Shown: piece by piece, positions 42,663 to 53,233 of the stretch
Layout: the number at the start of each line of letters is the position of its first letter
How positions within the stretch are numbered: the stretch's first letter is position 1
NCBI GenBank assembly: GCA_028823995.1
Contig: JAPPFD010000002.1
Coordinates: 1 to 53,653 of the forward strand
Reading direction: 5' to 3'
DNA from: a bacterium
GTDB lineage: Bacteria > Actinomycetota > Acidimicrobiia > Spongiisociales > ZC4RG35
DNA: 53,653 nucleotides
Notes under the pieces: model-generated
Databases searched by the model: none
What the model was told of the DNA's origin: nothing
What the model saw: only the letters and a program-made list of their open reading frames with translations
Program-made: the position numbers and the translations under genes

Positions 42663-43627
42663 CCCGCATCCTGGTGTTCGTGGACAACGACCGGGGGACT
42701 CTCTCCCCCTCGGCCCTCGAAGCGCTGACCCCCGCCTATTCCCTCGCCGACAGCCTGGACGCATCCCTCGAGTTGGCGACGGTCGGCGAAGGAGGACGGG
42801 CGGCCCTCGAACCGGTGGGCCTGGGGGGGTACGTAATCTCCCATCCCGTCCTGTCCGATTATGCGCCCGAGGCCTACGGCGACGCATTGGCCCAGTTGGT
42901 GTCCGAGGAGCAGTTCTCGGTGGTGATCTCTCTGGGCGATGACCGCGGCGCGGAGGTGATGGCCCACATGGCTGCCGTCCTGGACCAACCGCTGGTGGCC
43001 AACGTCACCGAGATCGCGGACACCGAGGGTCCCGATGGCTCCTGGGAAGTAATCCGGGTCAGATGGGGCGGGAGCCTCTTGGAGAGGGCCCGGCTCAGGT
43101 CGGACCTGAAATTCCTGACCATCGCGCCGCACACCTTCCCGGCCCCCGAGCCCAACGGCGGCGCCGGTCCCCTCACCACCTTCGTCCCCGAGATACCCGA
43201 CTCCCTGGCCCGCACCCGGGTGGTGGAGCGGGTCAAACTGGCCGAGGGTCTCACCCTGGCCACCGCTCCGGTGGTGGTAAGCGGGGGAAGAGGCGTGGGA
43301 AGCGCCGAGAATTTCGCCATCCTGGAGGAGTTGGCCGATCTTCTGGGAGGAGTGGTGGGGTGTTCCCGGGTGGCGACCAACAACGGGTGGCGACCCCACT
43401 CCGACCAGGTGGGACAGACGGGGACCCGGATCGCGCCGGACCTCTATATCGCCTGCGGGATCTCGGGCGCCGTCCAGCACTGGGTGGGATGCATGGCCTC
43501 CAAGCAGATCCTGGCGATCAACACCGACCCGGAGGCGCCCCTGGTTACCAAAGCCGACTACGCGGTGATCGGCGACCTCCACGAGATCCTGGCCGCGGTC
43601 ATCGCCGAAATCAAGGCTCGACCCTAG
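42659..43627 (+). CDS. etfA: Electron transfer flavoprotein alpha subunit
   Basis: The 322-residue protein contains the ETF-alpha FAD-binding domain: VVVSGGRGVGSAENF, VGCSRVATNNGWRPH, QVGQTGTRIAPDLYIACGISGAVQHWVG and AINTDPEAPLV, all standard. The N-terminal alpha/beta domain covers about 1-190. Start is GTG, overlapping the etfB stop by GTGA. It ends the dehydrogenase-ETF operon; the next gene on the same strand begins 331 bp later after a palindrome-rich gap, so transport genes there are likely under separate control. Confidence 0.92.
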   Translation: MTRILVFVDNDRGTLSPSALEALTPAYSLADSLDASLELATVGEGGRAALEPVGLGGYVISHPVLSDYAPEAYGDALAQLVSEEQFSVVISLGDDRGAEVMAHMAAVLDQPLVANVTEIADTEGPDGSWEVIRVRWGGSLLERARLRSDLKFLTIAPHTFPAPEPNGGAGPLTTFVPEIPDSLARTRVVERVKLAEGLTLATAPVVVSGGRGVGSAENFAILEELADLLGGVVGCSRVATNNGWRPHSDQVGQTGTRIAPDLYIACGISGAVQHWVGCMASKQILAINTDPEAPLVTKADYAVIGDLHEILAAVIAEIKARP

Positions 43628-43958
43628 GTATCACCTCTACCGGGACCCGCGCCCAACACTTGACCCGCCGCCCCCTGCGTTCCACTGGGTGGAACTATTT
43701 AGAACGGGGTTTGTGCGACCTTATAGTTGACAATCCGTTAAGGTAACTAGTAGTCAGTTGACCGTCACTGGTAAATGCAAATGAGCTTCACAAATCTGGC
43801 CGCCGCCGCGGCAGGCTTAAACCGCGGTATTCAGTTCCGGTTTTGCCCTGTGTGTGAAGAACAAAACGCCCCTATTACAACCGCCAGTCATGCACAACCT
43901 TTAGAGTTCGGTTCACAGATCAAAAGTTGTCGGAATGGGAGCGGCCGGAAAGGGCGAT
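43628..43958. other. 331-bp control region before the second betaine importer
   Basis: This gap holds no convincing gene. Its content is regulatory in style: a perfect inverted repeat at 43679-43695, a TTGACA at 43727-43732, GTTA-AGG-TAAC at 43737-43747, and a second AGTTGAC about 30 bp after the first. The right half (43780-43934) is of mixed composition without clear signals. Confidence 0.5.
43679..43695. promoter_or_regulatory. Perfect inverted repeat, candidate operator
   Basis: GTTCCAC-TGG-GTGGAAC is a perfect seven-base inverted repeat with a three-base spacer, about 30 bp upstream of a TTGACA -35-like box and 264 bp before the proV-type start. It has the geometry of a dimeric regulator site. 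The same sequence was not found elsewhere in the window. Confidence 0.5.
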
Positions 43959-45178
<1,220 letters not shown>

Positions 45179-45182
<4 letters not shown>

Positions 45183-47317
45183 GCGCCGTGAGAGCGATAC
45201 TCGCCCAGGCCGAGGAGGCCGAAGCCCCCCTGCGATTCTGGGAGAACGCGATACTCGACGAGTGGGAGATCCCCTTCGGGTTCTGGATGGACGAGATGGT
45301 GTCGTGGGTGGTCGCCAACATGGAAACCGTGCTGGACGTCATCAAGTGGCCTTTCTCGTTCCTGTTCCAGAACTTCGTGGTCAGTCCCGATTACCACCCG
45401 TGGTGGGAACTGACCGATATGCCCTGGCTCCTGGTGTGTGCCATCGTGCTGGTGGTCGCCACCCTGACCCGCAATCTCAGGGTCGGGATAGGCCTGGCCT
45501 TGATGCTGGCCCTCTGCGGGTTGTTGGGCAACGAGTTCTGGGAGGAGACCGTCGTCACCATCGGCCTGGTGGTGGTGTCGGTGGTGATCTGCGCGATCAT
45601 CGGCATTCCCCTCGGCGTGCTGTGCGGCCGCGTCGACGGCGTATGGAACGCGGTGCGGCCGGCTCTCGACGCCATGCAGGTGGTCCACGCCTTCGTCTAC
45701 ATCATCCCGTTCATCTTCTTCTTCGGGCTGGGACCGGAGCCGGCCACCATGGTGACGATGGTGTTCGCCATACCTCCCTTGATACGGCTGACCAACCTCG
45801 GGATCCGCCAGGTCCCGGCCGACGTGGTGGAAGCCAGCCGCGCCTACGGGGCCTCGGAGTGGAGGGTGCTGCTGGATGTGCAGATCCCCCTGGCTCGCCC
45901 CGCCATAATGACCGGGCTCAACCAGACTCTGCTGCTCTCCATCTCGATGATCGGCATCGCGGCCATCATGGGCGCCAGCGGACTGGGCCTACTGGTGTTC
46001 CGGGCGGTCATCAACATCGACACTCCCCTCTCGACTTCGGCGGGCCTGGCCCTGTTCATCGTGGCGGTGGTGCTGGACCGCATCTCCCAGACCGAGTCCG
46101 GCGAGGGCGTCAACCTCTTCACCCGCATCTACCGGGCGTGGGCGCACCGGCGCGATCCCGAGGCACTGCTTGCCGGCTCGGGCGGCGGCGACCCGGACGC
46201 CACCGAAGGCACACCCGCCCCGGCCGGCGCTTCGGAGCGCACCTGGGCCGTGGTTGCGCTGATCGGTTCGGCGGTCGGGATCGTCTCGGTATTCCTGCCT
46301 TGGAGCCTGGACTCGGGGCTGATCTCCGGCTATAGCCGCGCCGCCGACCTCGATCTGGCCGGGCTGAGCGCCAACGGACTGGCGGCCGAGGGAGGGAGCT
46401 ACTTCGGGATCGCCGTCTTGGCCATGAGCCTGCTGGTGCTGGGTGCGGCTCTCACTACCCTGACCCGCCCCGGCCGGGGTGCTCGATGGTTCGGCGCCGA
46501 TGGAGCGCTCTTGTTCGCCGGGGGCGCGGTGATCTCCGCAGCTTCCTACCTGTGGATCGGGCCCTCTCCCGAGGCGGTGTCCCACCAGGACGGGATCGGG
46601 ACCTGGGTGGCCCTGGCGGGTGGAGTGATCGCGGTGATCGGGTCGGCGCTCTGGATACGCGTCGCCCCCTACAGCCCGCTCCGTCCTCTACGGATCAACA
46701 TTTCATTCAGCCGGATCGCCATAGCCGTGGTGATCGTGGGCCTCCTCGCCGTAGCGGGCCTGTCACCCTGGTTTGTGGACGCCCGCGCACAGTCGGTGAT
46801 CACCCCCGAATTGCAGGCCGAGATCGACGCTTTGGAGAAGGAGGCCCGGGAAGACGCCACCAAAGCGGGACAGAACGCCATCTCGATCGCCACCCTGGTG
46901 GCCGAGGCGCAACGTAAGAACCCCATCGCCGCCGACGGCTTCGAGCAGAAGGGGCCCGGCCTGGGACGCCTGGCGCTGTGGCTGGGGGTGGTGGGGGCCC
47001 TGTTCAGCCTGCCGGCCGCCGGTTTGTTCGGCGGCGGGGAGCGGCGTCGCTGGATGTGGAGCGTGGCCGTCTCGGCTGTCGGCGTGGGGGTCCTGCTTGC
47101 GTCCGGCGGTTGGATCGCCTCGTTGGTCCGCTCTTCCGATCCCAATTTCGTCAGCGGGTTTGGCTCGTTCTTATGCCTTCTGGCAGGTTTCTTTCTCTTC
47201 ATCTCCTCGCGAGGTGTCCTGAAAGAGTTCCGCCGGTCCATGGTCTACGAGAGCGACTCTGGGCTGATGGCCCAAGCTGGGAATCCTCAGGCCTCCACGG
47301 CCACCGAAGCGACCTGA
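45179..47317 (+). CDS. Second betaine ABC permease with long membrane extension
   Basis: The 712-residue protein has a ProW/OpuAB permease core at about residues 80-310 (LDAMQVVHAFVYIIPFIFFF, PPLIRLTNLGIRQVP, EASRAYGASEWR). After a Gly/Ala/Pro-rich linker near 335 comes an extra region of about 360 residues with roughly eight further hydrophobic segments and a helical loop (LEKEAREDATKAGQNA), which matches no permease I know. The N-terminus adds an amphipathic stretch before the first membrane helix. Start is GTG, coupled to the ATPase stop. Unlike the permease at 22354-24300, this is a single core that must pair with itself. The extension is unexplained. Confidence 0.85.
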
Positions 47318-47396
47318 TTCACACAGGAGGTAAGCACCAAAGGAGGACCTTGACCCAAAGGCAACGACCGAGGAAGGAATAGAAAAGGAGATCTAT

Positions 47397-49595
47397 ATGA
47401 GAAAAAGACATATCAGGCATCTGATCGCCGTCCTCTCGGTGCTGGCGCTCTTGGCGGCGGCATGCGGAGACGACGGGGACGATGCAGCAGTGACGGAGGA
47501 GCCCACGGCTACCACCGCCGCCCCTGCCGACACGACCGACGACGCCATGGATGACGACATGGACGAGCCGGACGACGCCATGGATGACGACATGGACGAG
47601 CCGGACGAGCCCACGGACATGGCCGACGACATGGCCCTTCCGGGCGACGGCGTTTCGGTGACGATGGCGCGGGCTAACTGGTCGACCGGCTACATGCAAG
47701 CGGCTATCGTCGCTGCCTTGCTGGGCGAGTTGGGCTATGACGTGTCGGACCCCGCCGACCTTGAGTTGGCGCCGTCCAACGCCTTCGTGGCGATGGCCAA
47801 CGGCGAGTTCGACTTCTGGGTCAACTCGTGGTTCCCCAACCACAACCAGTTCCTGGCCGGTGAGATGCCCGACGGTTCCCTGGTCTCAGAGCACGTGACC
47901 ACCCTCGGCTTCGAGATGGCCCGGGCAGGCGTGCAGGGTCTGATCACCAACAAGGCATTCGCAGAGGCGAACGGGGTCACCACTCTCGACGCCCTGGTGA
48001 ACGACCCCGCTCAGTTCGCCGCCTATGAAGCCGAAGACGTGTCGCCTGGCGACGGCGTCCTCCAGATAATGGGCTGTCCCGAAGGCTGGGGTTGCCGGGT
48101 CAACATCGACTCGTGGATCGCCAATGCCGGTTGGGAGAACGTCGAGCAGTTCGACATCGGCGGCTATGACGCCATGATCGCCGACGCGATCGCCCGCGAC
48201 GCCGCCGGCGAGCCGTACCTGGTTTACACCTGGGCGCCCAGCCACTACGTTGGCGACCTCCGCCCCGGCGACAACTCGGTGTGGCTCTCCATCCACGACG
48301 ACCCGATCTCCGACACCCAGATCGAAGGTCCCAAGTCGATCGGTAACCAGTGCACCACCGACCCCTGCAACCTGGGTTGGGACGCGGCCGACATTCGCGC
48401 CACCGGGAACAACGACTTCCTGGCCGCCAACCCGGCGGTTGCCCGGTTGCTCGAGTTGTTCACGATCAACCCGGTTGACGTGACCCTCCAGAACGTCACC
48501 TACAGCCTCGGCGAGAACACCGAGGACGACGTCAAGCGGCACGCTGACGAGTGGATCGCAGCCAACCGCGACCAGGTCGACGCCTGGCTCGAAAAGGCCA
48601 AGCAGCCGATCAGCATGACCCCTGGTGATGGCGTGGCGGTGACCATGGCCCGCGCCAACTGGTCGACCGGCTACATGCAGGCTGCGATTGTCGCCGCGCT
48701 GCTGGGCGAGTTGGGCTATGACGTGTCGGACCCCGCCGACCTTGAGTTGGCGCCGTCCAACGCCTTCGTGGCGATGGCCAACGGCGAGTTCGACTTCTGG
48801 GTCAACTCGTGGTTCCCCAACCACAACCAGTTCCTGGCCGGTGAGATGCCCGACGGTTCCCTGGTCTCAGAGCACGTGACCACCCTCGGCTTCGAGATGG
48901 CCCGGGCAGGCGTGCAGGGTCTGATCACCAACAAGGCATTCGCAGAGGCGAACGGGGTCACCACTCTCGACGCCCTGGTGAACGACCCCGCTCAGTTCGC
49001 CGCCTATGAAGCCGAAGACGTGTCGCCTGGCGACGGCGTCCTCCAGATAATGGGCTGTCCCGAAGGCTGGGGTTGCCGGGTCAACATCGACTCGTGGATC
49101 GCCAATGCCGGTTGGGAGAACGTCGAGCAGTTCGACATCGGCGGCTATGACGCCATGATCGCCGACGCGATCGCCCGCGACGCCGCCGGCGAGCCGTACC
49201 TGGTTTACACCTGGGCGCCCAGCCACTACGTTGGCGACCTCCGCCCCGGCGACAACTCGGTGTGGCTCTCCATCCACGACGACCCGATCTCCGACACCCA
49301 GATCGAAGGTCCCAAGTCGATCGGTAACCAGTGCACCACCGACCCCTGCAACCTGGGTTGGGACGCGGCCGACATTCGCGCCACCGGGAACAACGACTTC
49401 CTGGCCGCCAACCCGGCGGTTGCCCGGTTGCTCGAGTTGTTCACGATCAACCCGGTTGACGTGACCCTCCAGAACGTCACCTACAGCCTCGGCGAGAACA
49501 CCGAGGACGACGTCAAGCGGCACGCTGACGAGTGGATCGCAGCCAACCGCGACCAGGTCGACGCCTGGCTCGCAGCCGCCCGTCTGGTCGGCTAA
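47397..49595 (+). CDS. Tandem-domain betaine-binding lipoprotein
   Basis: The 732-residue lipoprotein (lipobox AAAC, Cys23) has an acidic linker (residues about 28-82) made of DDAMDDDMDEP repeats, then two OpuAC-type binding domains of about 320 residues each. Both carry NWSTGYMQAAIVAALLGELG, DFWVNSWFPNH, GCPEGWGC and TWAPSHYVGDLRPGDN. The second copy is identical in protein and nearly all DNA to the first. Joined domains are known to raise local substrate-binding capacity in some importers. An AAGGAG site lies six bases before the ATG. It is the third gene of the second importer, about 80 bp after the permease, and is followed by a double-hairpin terminator. Confidence 0.88.
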   Translation: MRKRHIRHLIAVLSVLALLAAACGDDGDDAAVTEEPTATTAAPADTTDDAMDDDMDEPDDAMDDDMDEPDEPTDMADDMALPGDGVSVTMARANWSTGYMQAAIVAALLGELGYDVSDPADLELAPSNAFVAMANGEFDFWVNSWFPNHNQFLAGEMPDGSLVSEHVTTLGFEMARAGVQGLITNKAFAEANGVTTLDALVNDPAQFAAYEAEDVSPGDGVLQIMGCPEGWGCRVNIDSWIANAGWENVEQFDIGGYDAMIADAIARDAAGEPYLVYTWAPSHYVGDLRPGDNSVWLSIHDDPISDTQIEGPKSIGNQCTTDPCNLGWDAADIRATGNNDFLAANPAVARLLELFTINPVDVTLQNVTYSLGENTEDDVKRHADEWIAANRDQVDAWLEKAKQPISMTPGDGVAVTMARANWSTGYMQAAIVAALLGELGYDVSDPADLELAPSNAFVAMANGEFDFWVNSWFPNHNQFLAGEMPDGSLVSEHVTTLGFEMARAGVQGLITNKAFAEANGVTTLDALVNDPAQFAAYEAEDVSPGDGVLQIMGCPEGWGCRVNIDSWIANAGWENVEQFDIGGYDAMIADAIARDAAGEPYLVYTWAPSHYVGDLRPGDNSVWLSIHDDPISDTQIEGPKSIGNQCTTDPCNLGWDAADIRATGNNDFLAANPAVARLLELFTINPVDVTLQNVTYSLGENTEDDVKRHADEWIAANRDQVDAWLAAARLVG
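47538..47603 (+). repeat. Two identical 33-bp units encoding an acidic linker
   Basis: The same 33-bp unit is present at 47538-47570 and 47571-47603 and encodes DDAMDDDMDEP twice. It lies between the lipid anchor and the first binding domain and can change linker length by slippage. Confidence 0.85.
47719..48591 (+). repeat. First copy of an 873-bp direct repeat inside the binding-protein gene
   Basis: This stretch appears again 981 bp downstream without a difference that I could find by eye. The roughly 80 bp before it (47637-47718) also match the second copy in protein but with many synonymous changes. Confidence 0.85.
48700..49572 (+). repeat. Second copy of the 873-bp direct repeat
   Basis: It matches 47719-48591 at an offset of 981 bp (327 codons). 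The identity begins abruptly at TGCTGGGCGAG and stops at the codon after DAWL, where the first copy continues with EKAKQPISMTP and the second with AAARLVG. Confidence 0.85.
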
Positions 49596-49605
49596 CCCAA
49601 ACCAT

Positions 49606-49641
49606 GATGGATGAGGGCTCCTAACGGCGCCTTCATCCATC
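49606..49641 (+). terminator. Hairpin after the tandem binding-protein gene
   Basis: GATGGATGA and TCATCCATC form a nine-base-pair stem that can be extended inward, 10 bp after the stop codon. No T tract follows it directly; the true terminator is probably the next hairpin. Confidence 0.5.
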
Positions 49642-49651
49642 CCGTCTTTGT

Positions 49652-49690
49652 AGGAGGCCCCGTCTTTCCCGACGGGGCCTCCTCTTTTGC
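49652..49690 (+). terminator. Strong intrinsic terminator
   Basis: AGGAGGCCCCGTC pairs perfectly with GACGGGGCCTCCT (13 bp, six-base loop) and is followed by CTTTTGCG. It ends the second importer operon and separates it from the third binding-protein gene. Confidence 0.85.
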
Positions 49691-49710
49691 GTTAATGTCG
49701 GTGTTTGACT

Positions 49711-50796
49711 GTGGCGAAAGGTCTCCTTACAAGGCTGACTGCTGGGTTGGTCGCCTTCGCGCTGATGGCCTCGGCGTGCGCATCCGACGAACCCTCGATT
49801 GACTCACCGGCGACGCGCCCGGGTGCAGGCGTATCGGTGACCATGGCGCGAGGGAACTGGTCGACCGGCTACATGCAGGCCGCCATATACGCGGCGTTGT
49901 TGACCGAACTCGGTTACCAGGTGAGCCATCCCGCCGATCTCGAGTTGCCTCCCTCCAATGCCTACCTGGCCATGGCCGAGGGCGAGTTCGACTTCTGGGC
50001 CAACTCGTGGTTCCCCAACCACCGCCAGTTCCTGGCCGGGGAGATGCCCGACGGCACACTGGTGGGCGACCACCTGACGGTGCTGGGCTGGCAGATGCGC
50101 ACCGGCGGCCTGCAGGGAGTCCTCACCGGAAAGGAACTGGCGGACGAGCACGGTATCGAGACGCTTGACCAGATCGTGAACGATCCCGAGTTGTTCGGCA
50201 TCTACGACGCCGGCGACTCCACCCCCGGCGACGGCGTTCTCCAGTTGCTGGGATGCCCCGAGGGATGGGGGTGTCATTTGACCATTGACGCCTGGATCGA
50301 GAACGCCGGCTGGGAGTCCGTGGAGCAGTTGGAAGTCGGCTCCTACGACGTGCTGATCGCCGAAGCCATAGCCCGGGACGCCGACGGCGTCCCCTACATC
50401 GTCTACTCCTGGGCGCCGAGTTCGTACGTGGCCGACCTTCGCCCGGGCGACAACGCGGTGTGGCTCTCCACATCCACCCAGTCGATCTCCCCCAGCCAGA
50501 CCGAGGGCCCGTCGACCCTGGACCCGGGACAGTGCTCCGCCGACCCCTGCAACCTGGGCTGGGACGCGGCCGACATTCGCGTCACCGCCCGCGACGACTT
50601 CCTGGCGGCCAACCCGGTCGCCGCCACTCTCTTCGAGTCGGTGGTGATCAGCCCGGTCGACGTCGCCCTGCAGAACGTGGCCTACGGCCTGGGCGAGAAC
50701 ACCGAGGAGGACATCGACCGCCACGCCGCGGAGTGGATCGAAGCCAACCGCGACGCCGTCCACCGCTGGCTCGACGCGGCGCGCTCGGCAGGCTGA
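49711..50796 (+). CDS. Third betaine-type binding lipoprotein, single domain
   Basis: The protein of about 361 residues is a full-length paralogue of each domain in the preceding tandem protein. It shares NWSTGYMQAAIYAALLTELG, DFWANSWFPNHRQFLAGEMPDG, GCPEGWGC, SWAPSSYVADLRPGDN and DPCNLGWDAADIR, but differs through most variable positions. The signal ends in a weak lipobox (ASAC, near residue 24). The start is taken as GTG at 49711; a TTG two codons upstream is possible and no clear Shine-Dalgarno is seen. It is cut off from the importer operon by a strong terminator, so it is either separately expressed or served by read-through, perhaps giving the importer a second specificity. Confidence 0.82.
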   Translation: MAKGLLTRLTAGLVAFALMASACASDEPSIDSPATRPGAGVSVTMARGNWSTGYMQAAIYAALLTELGYQVSHPADLELPPSNAYLAMAEGEFDFWANSWFPNHRQFLAGEMPDGTLVGDHLTVLGWQMRTGGLQGVLTGKELADEHGIETLDQIVNDPELFGIYDAGDSTPGDGVLQLLGCPEGWGCHLTIDAWIENAGWESVEQLEVGSYDVLIAEAIARDADGVPYIVYSWAPSSYVADLRPGDNAVWLSTSTQSISPSQTEGPSTLDPGQCSADPCNLGWDAADIRVTARDDFLAANPVAATLFESVVISPVDVALQNVAYGLGENTEEDIDRHAAEWIEANRDAVHRWLDAARSAG

Positions 50797-50902
50797 TCCT
50801 TCGCCGAAGAGAACCACCGCCGGATGGGGAGGCTCGCGTGTCCCTTTTTGTTCAACCCCCGGTCTTGATGGACCTCCGGCCACTTCGTACACTGTGACGA
50901 CC

Positions 50903-51685
50903 ATGGGTGAAGGTGTGCGGGTGGTCAAAGAGCCTCCTCTCCTGGAGATCGTGATCGACCGTCCCAAGGCCAACGCCATCGACGCGGCCACCAGTCGCCT
51001 GATGGGAGAAGCTTTCGCGGCCTTCCGCGACGATCCCGACTTTCGGGTGGCCATCCTCACCGGCGCCGGAGACCGGTTCTTCTCGGCGGGATGGGACCTC
51101 GCCGCCGCCTCGGAGGGAGAGTCCTACGAAGCCGACTGGGGACCCGGCGGGTTCGGCGGGTTCACCGAGTTGGAGGGCTTGAACAAGCCGGTGGTCTGCG
51201 CGGTCAACGGCATTGCCGCAGGAGGAGGGTTCGAGATGGTCCTGGCCGCCGACCTGGTGGTGGCGGCCGACACCGCACAGTTCCTTCTCCCCGAGGCCCT
51301 CCTGGGGTTTCCCCCCGACACCGGAGCCGTCCGGCTTCCCCGGCACATGCCTCCGGTAATCGCCAAGGAGATGCTTCTCACCGGACGCCGGATGGGTATG
51401 GAAGAAGCCGCCCGGTGGGGACTGGTCAACCAGGTGGTCCCGGGCTCCGAACTCATGGAGGCTTCCCGCCTGCTGGCCCGAAGGGTCTGCGAAGCGGCGC
51501 CCCTGGCGACCGAGGCCATCCTGGAGATGATCCGGGCCACCTCGCAGATGTGGGTGGCCGACGCCATGGCCCACATCCGGGCCGGACGGGTGGCCTCCTA
51601 CCGGGCGGCCCTTGACTCCTCCGACGCCGTGGAAGGGCCCCGCGCCTTCGCCGAGAAGCGCCCGCCCCGCTGGACCGGCGCATAG
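50903..51685 (+). CDS. caiD: Crotonobetainyl-CoA hydratase-like protein (CaiD)
   Basis: The protein of about 260 residues is an enoyl-CoA hydratase that follows E. coli CaiD almost segment by segment: RPKANAIDAATS, FRDDPDFRVAILTGAG, FFSAGWDLAAASEGE, GPGGFGGFTEL, LLTGRRMGMEEAARWGLVNQVV, DAVEGPRAFAEKR. The oxyanion-hole glycines (SAGWDL; NGIAAGGGFE) are present. CaiD hydrates crotonobetainyl-CoA to carnitinyl-CoA. Here it would bring crotonobetaine or related acids into the carnitine pathway encoded at 25437-31130. No CaiB or CaiC gene is in the window. The ATG at 50903 is used; a start three codons upstream is in frame. Confidence 0.82.
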   Translation: MGEGVRVVKEPPLLEIVIDRPKANAIDAATSRLMGEAFAAFRDDPDFRVAILTGAGDRFFSAGWDLAAASEGESYEADWGPGGFGGFTELEGLNKPVVCAVNGIAAGGGFEMVLAADLVVAADTAQFLLPEALLGFPPDTGAVRLPRHMPPVIAKEMLLTGRRMGMEEAARWGLVNQVVPGSELMEASRLLARRVCEAAPLATEAILEMIRATSQMWVADAMAHIRAGRVASYRAALDSSDAVEGPRAFAEKRPPRWTGA

Positions 51686-51900
51686 CTCGTCTACCAGGCA
51701 GGACAGGACTCTGAGTACCTTCCCCGTCGGTCCTCTGAAATCCCCGGCTGAGACGGCAAAAGATCGTGTAGAATTCTTCGGAACTGATCGGTTTGGATGG
51801 ACCGGCGCTCCACACCTCCGAAGATCGTTCGCACAGCCGGTCCCACCGAAGTCCTGACCCAAGGCCTCGACGGCCGCTCTCACATTGGAGCTCTTCCACG
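51686..51900 (+). other. Intergenic gap before the MFS gene
   Basis: This gap of 215 bp lies between caiD and the first MFS gene on the same strand. It contains an AT-richer patch around 51757-51785 (AAAAGATCGTGTAGAATTC) that may hold a promoter, but no clear motif or hairpin stands out. Confidence 0.35.
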
Positions 51901-53169
51901 ATGAAGCATTTGACCGCGCTTTTCATGTCTATGTGCCTCCTCGGCCTCGGCAACGGCCTGGGCACCTCGCTTTTGGGCATCCGCTCAACCATCGAGGGCT
52001 TCTCCGACCTGGAGGCGGGACTGGCCCTTTCCGGCTTCTACGTAGGCTTTCTGGCGGGCAGCCGGTACGTCGGCAACCTCCTGGCCAACGTCGGGCACAT
52101 CCGGGTGTTCGCCGGCCTGGCGGCGCTGATCTCCTCGGTGATACTGGCGCATTCGCTCCTCCTGAACCCGGCGGTGTGGTTCGTACTGCGGTTCGCGGCC
52201 GGGTTCTGCATGTCGGGGATCTACATCACCGCCGACAGTTGGCTTAACAACCAGGTCAACAACCACAACCGCGGCCGGGTCCTGGGGATCTACATGATGA
52301 TGGGCATGGGGGGCGCCGCGGCGGGACAACTTCTCATCGGGTTCGCCGATCCCGGAGGGTTCACCCTCTTCATCCTGGCCTCGATGGTGTTCTCTCTTTC
52401 CCTGGTGCCGCTCTCTCTGACCCGTATCGCTCCGCCCGAGATACCTCCACGGCAAAAAGCCGACATCAAGGCGGTGTACAGGGCGGCCCCGCTGGCCATC
52501 GTGGGCGCCGCCGCGGCGGGACTCACGCAGGGGGCGGTCCTCACTATGGGTCCGGTGTACGGCACCGAGGTGGGCCTGACCAGTACCCAGGTGGGATGGA
52601 TGATGAGCGCCCTGATGCTCGGCTCCGCAGCGATGATCCCCCTGGGACGGCTGTCGGACCGCATCCCCCGGAGGCGGGTGATCCTGGGAGTCACCGTCGG
52701 CGCCATCGGGCTGTGCCTGCTCATGTCGGTCGGGTCGGTCGGCCCCGGGGCGCTGGCGGGAGTCATGTTGGCGTACGGGGCACTGATCTTCCCGGTGTAC
52801 GCCCTGGCGATGAGCCACATGAACGACCTGCTGGAACGGTCCCAGCTCGTACCGGGCATGGCCGCCCTGGTCACCTTCATGGGCCTGGGCGCCTTCGCCG
52901 GGCCGGTGACGACCTCCGCAGCGATGACCCTCCTGGGACCGGACGGGATGTGGATGACCCTGGCGGCCGTGCACAGCCTGTTCGCCGTCTACATCGTCAA
53001 CCGGTTCCTCAGACGGCCCCACATCCCCCTGGCTCTCCAGAGGGTCTTCGTCCCCATCACCATGCGCAGTTCGGCACGGGTGGCCTACCTGATCAGAGGC
53101 AGGAGAAGGCGCAGGCAAAGGGGCGAGCATCCCCCGGTGGTGCAGCCAAGGAGGGTGCACTGGGAATAA
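51901..53169 (+). CDS. MFS transporter (YcaD-like)
   Basis: The 422-residue protein has about 12 membrane segments and a major-facilitator layout, starting with MSMCLLGLGNGLGTSLLGIR. The loop after helix 2 is short; GRLSDRIPRRRV is the equivalent loop in the second half with the usual Asp and Arg. The C-terminal 45 residues are cytoplasmic and very basic. It resembles the YcaD-type MFS group of unknown substrate. The ATG at 51901 begins at the first hydrophobic helix; the open frame upstream lacks support. A second gene of the same type starts 265 bp downstream. Confidence 0.8.
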   Translation: MKHLTALFMSMCLLGLGNGLGTSLLGIRSTIEGFSDLEAGLALSGFYVGFLAGSRYVGNLLANVGHIRVFAGLAALISSVILAHSLLLNPAVWFVLRFAAGFCMSGIYITADSWLNNQVNNHNRGRVLGIYMMMGMGGAAAGQLLIGFADPGGFTLFILASMVFSLSLVPLSLTRIAPPEIPPRQKADIKAVYRAAPLAIVGAAAAGLTQGAVLTMGPVYGTEVGLTSTQVGWMMSALMLGSAAMIPLGRLSDRIPRRRVILGVTVGAIGLCLLMSVGSVGPGALAGVMLAYGALIFPVYALAMSHMNDLLERSQLVPGMAALVTFMGLGAFAGPVTTSAAMTLLGPDGMWMTLAAVHSLFAVYIVNRFLRRPHIPLALQRVFVPITMRSSARVAYLIRGRRRRRQRGEHPPVVQPRRVHWE

Positions 53170-53233
53170 CGGACTCCCCGTGTGTACAGGGTTCATTCCA
53201 CCGGAATCGTCGCAAGCCTGACGAAGACGGACC

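Noticed and set aside
47719..49572. Duplication as a pure assembly artefact
   Set aside because: The synonymous differences in the flanking 80 bp and the different linkers after each copy argue for two real copies, though long reads would settle it.
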